64,000 nt of DNA from an uncultured bacterium (GTDB lineage: Bacteria; Elusimicrobiota; Elusimicrobia; Elusimicrobiales; Elusimicrobiaceae), in contig CASEVY010000012.1 of NCBI GenBank assembly GCA_949291515.1, forward strand, positions 1 through 64,000, written 5' to 3'. A model generated the notes under the pieces. It saw only the letters and a program-made list of their open reading frames with translations, did no database searches and had not been told where the DNA came from. Shown piece after piece: positions 43,501 to 50,195 of this stretch (the stretch's first letter is position 1; every line of letters starts with the position of its first letter). A program made the translations under genes and the position numbers.

Positions 43501-46116
43501 TCCTGCCCGACGGCTAAATGTACGAATACGACGGTAGGACAGTACTGGACGGGCTTCGGCAATACGTCCTCTACGTGTCCGTCTGCTGCGTGTACGAACA
43601 AGACGGTAGGCAAATACTGGACAGGCCACGGTGGCACTTCCGCCAAGGGCTGTGCGGAAAAAGCTTGTACCAATACTACGGCGGGCAAATACTGGACGAG
43701 CCACGGCGGCACTTCCGCTACGGGTTGTACGAACGCCGATTGTACAAAGAAACCCGCCAAAGCGTACTTTACCGCACACGGCGGCACTTCAAACAGCTGC
43801 GCTTATGCGTGTAACAGCGGTTATACTCGCTCAGGTGATTCTTGTATATCGGATACGACGGTTTCGGCTACCTGCCCGAGCGGTTATTCCGGTTCCGCTA
43901 CAAAGAGAACTGTAATCACCAGCACGCTTAGCGGTGATACGACGAAAGTCACTTACGATTACAGCAAGTGCTACCGCAATAACTCTACGCCGGAAACGAG
44001 TTCAATTTCCTGCCCGAGCGGTTACCCCAGCGGCAGCGCCACGAAGAGCTTGTACTACAGATACTACTGCACCGATACGGCCCAGACGAAGGCTGGCACC
44101 TGTTCTGCCGAGAGAAAAGACGTAGCCTGGAAGACGAACTATAATTACTCCAACTGCTACAAGGATACGGGCGGAACGGCTTGCTCGACTTACAACAGCA
44201 CATTTAATAAAGGTACGACCACCAAGAGAGAATGGTCGAACACGGAAGGCAATGGCGTAAGACTTACGCAGTGGCCTTCGGTAGCAACGCAATGCTACTA
44301 TGACAGTACTCAGAATTGTTCCAACTACAGCAGTACCTATAATTTGGGCAGCGCGAACAGAAGATACTATGCGGGCGGAACGAATTCTTGGACGAACGCA
44401 ACTTCAAGCTGCTACTACTTGTCGTATCCTACGACAAGCGGCCAATCCTGCCCGAGCGGATATAGCGGCAGCTCGGTCAGAACGGACACCGTAAAGGTAT
44501 TCGCCAGCGGCTCTAAGACGACGACCGGCAGCACGTATAACTTAACCGGCTGTTACAAGAACGTAACCGGTGCGGCTGCTTCCTGCTCCAATACGAGCAG
44601 TTACAAATCGGGTTCTGCCACCGGCAACTTGGCGGGTACGAAGTATACGTGTACCAATACGGCTGCTTCATCGACGTCCAGCTGCAGCACAAGCACGAGC
44701 ACGATAGCGTCAACGGCGAACTATCAGAATTGCTACTATGATTCTTCGTCCACGACGAGCGGCCAGGCGTGCCCGAGCGGATACAGCGGCAGCTCTAAAA
44801 AGACTGTTATAACGAGGCATTATGCCAATACGGCGGGTACTGCGGACAGAACGACATCTACGGTATCTACGACGTATAACTTGACGGGTTGTTATAAAAA
44901 TGTAGCCGGTACGGCGGCGGCGTGTTCGCAGACTGCCAGCTATAAGTCAGGCACTGCCAGCGGTAATTTGACTGGTACTAAGTATACGTGTACCAATACG
45001 GCTGCCACATCGACCTCTAGCTGCAGCCCTAGCACGAGTTCAATAGCGTCTACGGCGAATTATCAGAATTGTTACTATGATATCTCGTCGACGGCAAGCA
45101 ATCAGGCATGCCCGAGCGGTTATACCAGCGGCGGCAGTGTGGCTAGTAAGACTACTATTACCAGACACTATGCCAATACAGCCGGTACAGCCGATAGAAC
45201 GACTACCACTGCGTCTACGACCTATTACTATAATAACTGCTATGCCTATAGCACAGGTTCGTATTGCCCGAGCGGATACAGCGGTACCTCCAAGAAGTAT
45301 GCGTATTACAGCGGCTCGGTATACTACGACTTAAGAGGCTGTTACAAGAATGTAACCGGTGCGGCGGCTTCCTGCTCCAATACGAGCAGTTACAAATCGG
45401 GTTCCGCCAGCGGTAACTTGGCGGGAACGAAGTATACCTGTACCGATAGCTGGAAATCCGGCAGTTATAGCAGCTGCTCAACCACTACCAGTACGATAGC
45501 GTCAACGGCGAACTATCAGAACTGTTACTATGAGTCTTCGTCAACGGCCAGCGGTCAGGCGTGCCCCAGCGGTTATACCAGCGGCGGAAGTGTGGCTACC
45601 AAGACGACGACTACCAGATACTATGCCAACACGGCCGGTACCGGTACCAGAACGACGTCTACGGTATCTACCAAGTATAACTACTATAACTGTTATAAGA
45701 CGGCATCGGCCGGCAGCCAGTCGTGCCCCAGCGGTTATACCAGCGGCGGGAACCGCGGCGTGAAGAATTACAGAGTATACTGCGGCAATACCGCTACTAC
45801 GACTTCAGGCAGCTGCGGAACGACAAGAGAATCGAATGTCTCTTACAACTATAGTTCCTGCTACGATTCCGGAAAGTGTAATGCCAAAGTAGGTTCCAGC
45901 TACTGCGGTACGGCTAAGAAAATGTACGGCGCCAGTTCGTATAGCGGATGTTCTTCTTGTGCTTGTACGATAGGTACAAAGCAGAGAGATACCAACTCGA
46001 CCGGTACGGCATGCTCCGGCTCCAACTATAAGATAAGACAGTTCTGCTGGAACGGTTCTTGGTCCTCGTGGAGCTCTTGCTCTACTAATCCGAGTGCACC
46101 GGCGTGTCCTTCTTGA
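40534..46116 (+). CDS. Giant type IV prepilin with tandem cysteine-rich repeats
   Basis: 1,860 residues. An unusually long leader of 45 residues ends in RG|FTLVELL (cleavage before F46, Glu5 at E50), then the assembly helix. The pilin core (46-182) is homologous to those of the other three pilins here. The extension starts with TSP1-like modules (about 200-560; for example WSEWSDC, RTRSVTCNTSTGQW, WTTGAWSSC). About 20 ephrin-receptor/TNFR-like repeats follow (574 to ~1100, core CTNxxxGxYWTGxGxTSxxC). Then comes a second repeat block (1114 to ~1760, core CPSGYSGS ... NYQNCYY) and a C-terminal Cys domain ending near WSSWSSC. If processed and assembled, it would project a very long disulfide-rich stalk. 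Own promoter and terminator; the ribosome-binding site is weak (GAGAG). Confidence 0.85.
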   Translation: MNKYSKEIYNFLSSIWKSFAVGLCSRTDKEKSVWAATPIRAFGRGFTLVELLVVVLVIGVLAAIALPAYNRSVQKSRMSDALNVLDIAASKQQANYVAGEGYASSFNDLSLPVKGLTGNIESSIQGVKAGNFTYTLQNTCVVASRPEDDVTIYRNFNTDETGCTGEGCKLLEGVLSNIPIGCNEYASEEDADSEISAPSVISCSFDKCLSDAGTCITTNSTCIQGRIITQACGNGGIQMKKCLEGCPNYWSEWSDCINQTCKESERPVSIDRVGCGYCNNGTTFKGVRTRSVTCNTSTGQWTTGAWSSCVNENTCEETSCSDTNSCECSQSAKPSVTVGCGTKCSNGQYMGIQTRTVTCNQATGEWFVSTTGECATNLSCCPGETSTNGCLWGVTKTCQANGQWGECNYKLCTGAEPESQRECADADNIRTCGMQVRSVDCDLSKGEYVTGEWTGTCTAPKYNKVPETVQFCGTCGSQTRTCQKTCDGLGQCENWLACVEVPVPPTSQANSQYCSYHGTKNSPEVCDGKAIPSYSVDFENTGTCDCNTYFYGTTCATECSLPGKYWNTGSCETCSNNTVGKYWTGNGITSEICPDATCTNKPIGYYWTGHGGTNSTCSVLKCTNAVTGQYYTSFSKTAKATGWIEGTSPTGCSVAACTNKPYGYYWTSGGGVTATSCANSACTNKPVGKYWSGHGGTSATCPTADCTNAEIGEYYTSFSQSAKDSSSVNGTSPVGCSVAACTNTTPGKYWTTSGGTSATGCTNANCTNTVATGKYYSGHGGTSATGCAVSDCTNKPTGYYWTGKGNPGEAASCPTAKCTNTTKGQYWTGFGNTSSTCPSASCTNKTVGKYWTSHGGTSATGCTEANCTNTVASGKYYSGHGGTSATGCAISDCTNKSVGYYWTGKGNPGDADSCPSAKCTNTTAGKYWTSHGGTSATGCTNADCTNTVATGKYYSGHGGTSATGCAVSDCTNKPTGYYWTGKGNPGDADSCPTAKCTNTTVGQYWTGFGNTSSTCPSAACTNKTVGKYWTGHGGTSAKGCAEKACTNTTAGKYWTSHGGTSATGCTNADCTKKPAKAYFTAHGGTSNSCAYACNSGYTRSGDSCISDTTVSATCPSGYSGSATKRTVITSTLSGDTTKVTYDYSKCYRNNSTPETSSISCPSGYPSGSATKSLYYRYYCTDTAQTKAGTCSAERKDVAWKTNYNYSNCYKDTGGTACSTYNSTFNKGTTTKREWSNTEGNGVRLTQWPSVATQCYYDSTQNCSNYSSTYNLGSANRRYYAGGTNSWTNATSSCYYLSYPTTSGQSCPSGYSGSSVRTDTVKVFASGSKTTTGSTYNLTGCYKNVTGAAASCSNTSSYKSGSATGNLAGTKYTCTNTAASSTSSCSTSTSTIASTANYQNCYYDSSSTTSGQACPSGYSGSSKKTVITRHYANTAGTADRTTSTVSTTYNLTGCYKNVAGTAAACSQTASYKSGTASGNLTGTKYTCTNTAATSTSSCSPSTSSIASTANYQNCYYDISSTASNQACPSGYTSGGSVASKTTITRHYANTAGTADRTTTTASTTYYYNNCYAYSTGSYCPSGYSGTSKKYAYYSGSVYYDLRGCYKNVTGAAASCSNTSSYKSGSASGNLAGTKYTCTDSWKSGSYSSCSTTTSTIASTANYQNCYYESSSTASGQACPSGYTSGGSVATKTTTTRYYANTAGTGTRTTSTVSTKYNYYNCYKTASAGSQSCPSGYTSGGNRGVKNYRVYCGNTATTTSGSCGTTRESNVSYNYSSCYDSGKCNAKVGSSYCGTAKKMYGASSYSGCSSCACTIGTKQRDTNSTGTACSGSNYKIRQFCWNGSWSSWSSCSTNPSAPACPS
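42253..43850 (+). repeat. Tandem repeat block 1 in the giant prepilin (ephrin-receptor/TNFR-like units)
   Basis: About 20 head-to-tail units, mostly 72-78 bases (24-26 residues), two of about 105 bases. Each begins CTN and ends C-x4-C. Units 8-18 form a higher-order pattern in which the same order of unit types (TVATGKYYSGHGG, GYYWTGKGNPG, GQYWTGFGNTS, GKYWTSHGG) recurs up to three times at a period of about 225-300 bases. The last unit continues into CNSGYTRSGDSC. Confidence 0.88.
43873..45760 (+). repeat. Tandem repeat block 2 in the giant prepilin (CPSGYSGS / NYQNCYY units)
   Basis: Long imperfect repeats of roughly 100-120 residues built from CPSGY(S/T)SG, RHYANTAGTADRTT, YNLTGCYKNV, SYKSGSASGNL, GTKYTCTNTA and STIASTANYQNCYY. 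Rich in Ser, Thr, Tyr, Cys and Gly. At least four related copies are visible between about 44440 and 45700, with shorter partial ones on each side. Confidence 0.8.
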
Positions 46117-46139
46117 CAGCTTGATTAAATGGAGTTTAC

Positions 46140-46173
46140 ATACGGGCGGGATTTATTCCCGCCCGTATTTTTT
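46140..46173 (+). terminator. Intrinsic terminator of the giant prepilin
   Basis: 12-bp stem ATACGGGCGGGA/TCCCGCCCGTAT followed by TTTTTTA. Confidence 0.9.
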
Positions 46174-46707
46174 ATGCTTGTAAATATGTATACTGTAGCT
46201 TTCTTAAGACTAAAGGATTTTATTAAAATACATAAGATGTTTCGGAGTGTCTGCCATTTTCTCACCTTTAAATCGTTTGATATTGTTGATATATAAAATC
46301 TTCCTTCTTTTAGGATTTAATTGCGTCTTTATATTTTGGATTGCTTTTGAAAAAGAAAATATTGATTTATATTGAAAGCGCTCTTTGCCGCAATGTATAC
46401 TTGTACCCGCCTTAGTAAAATATGTTTAAATTGGCTTAAAACTGTTTTCCGCTCGTTGTAGTTAAGATGGAATATCAGAAGTCTGTTTGTATAAAATAAG
46501 CGAATATGTGGCAGATTTAGCCATTCTGTCTAAAAGAGGGAAAAATAAAATATTTTTAACTTGATTTTATATTGAAAAAGCAAGTCTTTACAATATATTT
46601 TGATTGATATCTCTCATTTGCCGCATGGGCTTTATGTTGTATGAGAATACAAAAAAGGGTAGTGAAGTTTAGCTTATGCTTGTCGAGTGAAATCCAAAAG
46701 AACAAAT
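46174..46707. other. AT-rich gene-free stretch between convergent genes
   Basis: About 530 bases with no open frame worth calling on either strand. A partial direct repeat (TTGATTTATATTGAAAG near 46362 and TTGATTTTATATTGAAAA near 46561) is the only structure I see. It could be a decayed gene. Confidence 0.45.
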
Positions 46708-48759
46708 TTATTTTTGTCTTATGTCTTTTAATTCCGTACCTGTGTAATAATGTTTAAGTATTTGTTCGTAATCTTGGCCCGCTTCAGCTCTGCCGCCGCT
46801 GCCAGTTTGGCATAAACCGACGCCGTGTCCCCAGCCGCCGCCATAAAATATAAAAGATTTTACTTTGCCTTTCTCGTAATTGGGCTGTACCATAAAGTAA
46901 GTGCTTCTTAAAAGGCCTAAAGCCAAATATTTTTTTATTTCATGCTCTTTCGTCAGAGTCAATGTTCCTCTTGTGCCGATAATTTTTACGCCGTTGACAT
47001 ATCCCGAGCGCCCTCTGTTTAAAGGTACTATCGCTTTTATGGAGCCTATTTTCTTCTTGCGGTTGATAACAGTTCTAAGGCGGGACTCGTCGATATATCT
47101 CGTCCAGCGGAAAGCCGCCGGACTTACATTGTTGAAGTATCTGCTGTAGGCCTGATGAGGCTGCTGCAGAAGCTCTTTAAAGTGATATGGCTGGAGATTA
47201 TCCTCATTGAAATCTTTATAATCCGACACCGGCTGTAAATAGTCGTGCGGGAACCACCCCGCTTCCTTGCTGCTTTGCGTATATCCGCCGCAGTTTGAGG
47301 AAAATACCGCCTCTATCGGTTTCCCTTTATAAGTGATTACCTTTCCCATGGTTGCCTCTACCGCGGCGTTTGTGCGCTCCCTTTCTGCTTTAACGCCGCC
47401 GTATACTTGGCAGTTTTGGGTGTCGCAGACGTCATAACCCCAGCGTTTGTGTTTGCCTAGTGCTTTTATCGCGTATGTTCTGGCTATTACGGCTTGAACT
47501 TTTAAGGCCTCTATGGGGAATGTGCTGGGCATTTCCGAACCTATCACGCCGAAGACGTATTCTTCTATGTTGACGTGGTTGATTATTATAAAACCGTCTA
47601 TAGATTTATTGTATACAAATTCTATATAGCCGCGGTATTCTTTTGTTTCTCTCCCGGCCCAAGTGGTGCCGTGCCCCACAAGCATATTTTTGAGTATGGT
47701 GGTATGGCCGGCTTCGTCGGTGGAATCTTGCATTATTTTTATTCTGTCGCCTTGGAAAGCCGTTTTTTGACCACCGGGCGATATTAAATAGGCTTTGCCG
47801 TTTATTATCTCTACCGTCCAAAATTTGTTGTTTGTACCTCTTTTTATGACTTTGCCGTTCTTGTTTTCCGCCCGAAATCTGTGCGAAGTGGAAAACTGTA
47901 CTCTCTTTACCGGTGCGGGCGCGCCGTTTATCTTGGCGCCCAAACCTACCCGTATCTCGGGAAGTGCGCCGTGAAAGGAAATCGGTTTCTTTACTATCGT
48001 ATGCGCTTTGGGGGTTTCGGGTATGCTTAAGATGTTTATATGCTCTTTGGGGGCGAAATCTTTTAGCTTTTCCAAAGATTCTTTTACTTTGTCGTCGGAA
48101 GAATCCGCAGCCTGTACGCTGGAATAGTTGCTGTATGCCTCTTTGTAGCGTTTTAGCTTGACCATCATATCGCCGTATCGTTCTTTTGCTTCTATAAACT
48201 GAGAATCATATTTTATTACCTTTTTGTAATGATCCGCGGCTTTGCGGTATTGCTTCTTTTGGGAGTATAATTCGCCCAACATAAAGTTGGCCAATGCCGT
48301 ATGCTGATCGCCCGCCGCCGCTTGCTTTAAATTTATTTCGGCGAGGTCGTACTGCCCCATACCCATTTGCGCGCGCGCCAGACTGATATAATAAAATGCT
48401 GTTTTGTTGTTATTTTCGTTGAGGCGGGCAAATACGTTTTCGGCGTTAAGGTAATATCCGGCGGCCAAGTAAGCCTCGCCTGCAAATTCCAGAACTTCGC
48501 TGTCCAGCGGAAATTTTTTGAGAGCTATGCTCACTGTATCTACGGCCAATCTGGTTTCGCCCAGTTCCAAAGCTATATATACGGCGTTGAGAAAAGCGTC
48601 TCTGTCGCCTGTCTCCTTGGATATTTTTATGAATTTATCCAAAGCTTCTTCTTGTTTGAAATTGAAATACAAATTCGCCGCTTCTTTTATATCTTCTTGA
48701 TTGGCTTTGAGCGGTATGGTCAAAAAAAACAGCAGCAGTAGTGTAATAAATCTTCGCAT
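46708..48759 (-). CDS. SpoIID/LytB-domain protein with N-terminal TPR repeats
   Basis: 683 residues: signal peptide (1-19), about five or six TPR-like repeats (about 25-235, for example YYISLARAQMGMGQYDLAEIN), a linker, then a SpoIID domain. Its hallmarks are SEMPSTFPIEALKVQAVIARTYA (with the probable catalytic Glu), SSNCGGYTQSS and the C-terminal GGGWGHGVGLCQTG. SpoIID-type proteins cut glycan strands at denuded or modified sites. Outside spore formers they are associated with envelope remodelling. It is divergent from lipA. Confidence 0.85.
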   Translation of the reverse strand: MRRFITLLLLFFLTIPLKANQEDIKEAANLYFNFKQEEALDKFIKISKETGDRDAFLNAVYIALELGETRLAVDTVSIALKKFPLDSEVLEFAGEAYLAAGYYLNAENVFARLNENNNKTAFYYISLARAQMGMGQYDLAEINLKQAAAGDQHTALANFMLGELYSQKKQYRKAADHYKKVIKYDSQFIEAKERYGDMMVKLKRYKEAYSNYSSVQAADSSDDKVKESLEKLKDFAPKEHINILSIPETPKAHTIVKKPISFHGALPEIRVGLGAKINGAPAPVKRVQFSTSHRFRAENKNGKVIKRGTNNKFWTVEIINGKAYLISPGGQKTAFQGDRIKIMQDSTDEAGHTTILKNMLVGHGTTWAGRETKEYRGYIEFVYNKSIDGFIIINHVNIEEYVFGVIGSEMPSTFPIEALKVQAVIARTYAIKALGKHKRWGYDVCDTQNCQVYGGVKAERERTNAAVEATMGKVITYKGKPIEAVFSSNCGGYTQSSKEAGWFPHDYLQPVSDYKDFNEDNLQPYHFKELLQQPHQAYSRYFNNVSPAAFRWTRYIDESRLRTVINRKKKIGSIKAIVPLNRGRSGYVNGVKIIGTRGTLTLTKEHEIKKYLALGLLRSTYFMVQPNYEKGKVKSFIFYGGGWGHGVGLCQTGSGGRAEAGQDYEQILKHYYTGTELKDIRQK

Positions 48760-48763
48760 TTAT

Positions 48764-48769
48764 TATAAT
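48764..48769 (+). promoter_or_regulatory. -10 element directly upstream of lipA
   Basis: Perfect TATAAT ending 9 bases before the lipA ATG, with no ribosome-binding site between. No convincing -35. The transcript may be leaderless. Confidence 0.4.
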
Positions 48770-48778
48770 TATACTATT

Positions 48779-49651
48779 ATGAGAGAAATACCTAAATGGC
48801 TAAAAGATATGGTAGCGAAAAATAAAGCCGCTTATCATACTTCGGCCGCAAAAGTAATCGAGAAAAGTTTGAATTTGAATTTGCTCCCAACAGTTTGCCA
48901 AGAAGCGCGCTGTCCAAATAGGGGGGAGTGTTTCTGCCACGGCGAAGCTACAATAATGATACTCGGCAGTTTATGCACCCGCGCCTGCAAGTATTGCGCC
49001 GTAAGCAAGGCCAAACCCGAACCGCCTTCGGAAAACGAGCCCGCCCGCGCCGCCGAATTGGTAAAAATGCAAAAAATCAAATATTTGGTTTTGACTATGC
49101 CTACACGCGACGATTTGCCCGATGGCGGCGCTTGCCATATAGCGGCTGTGGTCAGAGCGATAAAAAATCAAAATCCGCTTTGCCTGGTAGAGCCTCTTAT
49201 CTCCGATTTGGGCGGAAAATTTGAGTTCCTGCCTATCATAATCGAAAGCGGATTGGACGTTCTGGGGCATAATATTGAAACGGTTCCCTCTCTCTTTAAA
49301 TCCGTACGGCCGGGCGCTTGTTATGAACGCTCCTTGGATTTGCTTAAAAAAGTAAAAGAAATAAAACCGTCTTTGATAACGAAAAGCGGCCTTATGGTCG
49401 GGCTCGGCGAAACGGAACAAGAACTGAAAGACGTATTTAAAGACTTGCGCCGCGTAGGGGTCGACTTGCTTACGCTGGGCCAGTATCTCGCGCCCAGTTC
49501 ACAGCATTATCCCGTGCAAGAATATCCCGAACAGTCTTGGTATGACGAAATGAAGCGCTATTGCCTCTCAGTTGGTTTTAAAGGGGTAATGGCGGGCCCT
49601 TTGGTAAGGAGTTCTTTCAGAGCGGCCTCCTTGTACGAAGCCTGCCGTTGA
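48779..49651 (+). CDS. lipA: Lipoyl synthase
   Basis: 290 residues from the ATG at 48779 (MREIPKW). An in-frame ATG at 48701 overlaps the start of the divergent SpoIID gene and is unlikely. Auxiliary cluster cysteines CQEARCPNRGEC (C-x4-C-x5-C), radical-SAM CTRACKYC (C-x3-C-x2-C) and the C-terminal RSSFRA serine are all present. It inserts two sulfurs into octanoyl groups on lipoyl domains. No lipB is next to it. Confidence 0.94.
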   Translation: MREIPKWLKDMVAKNKAAYHTSAAKVIEKSLNLNLLPTVCQEARCPNRGECFCHGEATIMILGSLCTRACKYCAVSKAKPEPPSENEPARAAELVKMQKIKYLVLTMPTRDDLPDGGACHIAAVVRAIKNQNPLCLVEPLISDLGGKFEFLPIIIESGLDVLGHNIETVPSLFKSVRPGACYERSLDLLKKVKEIKPSLITKSGLMVGLGETEQELKDVFKDLRRVGVDLLTLGQYLAPSSQHYPVQEYPEQSWYDEMKRYCLSVGFKGVMAGPLVRSSFRAASLYEACR

Positions 49652-49668
49652 GATCTTATTGATTATAT

Positions 49669-49706
49669 AAAAAACCCGTCTTAATAAAAAGACGGGTTTT
49701 TTTTAT
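49669..49706. terminator. Bidirectional intrinsic terminator
   Basis: 12-bp stem AAAACCCGTCTT/AAGACGGGTTTT flanked by A and T runs. It serves the convergent lipA and short prepilin genes. Confidence 0.85.
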
Positions 49707-49726
49707 TGAAACTATTGTAATAGCCG

Positions 49727-50194
49727 CTATTCGATAATATATATGCTGTCGGTATTTTGTTTGCCCAAAGTGGAGCATATTTTTTTGTCGTTTTTGGCAT
49801 CCGATCCGACAGTGCATAATATATAGTCTTCGGTATAATTGCCGGAGATGGTATATGTGTAAGAGGAACCGGAAGTATGCGTAGCTGCTACGGACGAAGC
49901 GCCTAACGCATAAGAAAAATTATCGGTTGTAACTGTAGCTCCGCTTACGCTTACGTTTCTGCCTGTTACGTCAAAGTCCAAATCGGTAAATGAGGTCGCG
50001 TAAGAACCGTTGTTTTCGTAGTATTGCTGTTGGGCCGCTACCGTATTGGATACTATTCTTATTGCCTCCAAAGCTTTGCCCTTCTCTACTGAGCTCAAGT
50101 ATGACGGATATGCCATCGCCGCCAAACCCGCTATCAATAAAACTACTACCATCACTTCCAAAAGCGACATTCCTTTTTTGTTAAGTTTTTTCAT
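49727..50194 (-). CDS. Type IV prepilin 3, short form without extension
   Basis: 155 residues, a normal pilin size. Leader MKKLNKKG with cleavage expected before M9 (MSLLEV, Glu5 at E13); Met rather than Phe at mature position 1 is less common but tolerated in the family. The core has AAQQQYYENNGSYATSFTDLDF and a late Cys pair (ILCTVG ... KICSTLG), matching the other three pilins, and stops where they begin their extensions. The start is one base after the glyS stop, with the GAGAGGG ribosome-binding site inside the glyS end, so it is translated from the glyQS transcript. A terminator follows. Confidence 0.88.
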   Translation of the reverse strand: MKKLNKKGMSLLEVMVVVLLIAGLAAMAYPSYLSSVEKGKALEAIRIVSNTVAAQQQYYENNGSYATSFTDLDFDVTGRNVSVSGATVTTDNFSYALGASSVAATHTSGSSYTYTISGNYTEDYILCTVGSDAKNDKKICSTLGKQNTDSIYIIE

Positions 50195-50195
50195 A

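Noticed and set aside
43048-43779. Long antisense and shifted-frame open frames over the giant prepilin
   Set aside because: They arise because the tandem repeat keeps the same frame open in every unit. They have no ribosome-binding sites and no domain, and the sense frame has a prepilin signal and promoter.
42253-43850. Regularly spaced repeats resembling a CRISPR array
   Set aside because: The period is 72-78 bases with no constant repeat/unique spacer split, the whole block is one open frame with conserved Cys residues, and no cas genes are nearby.
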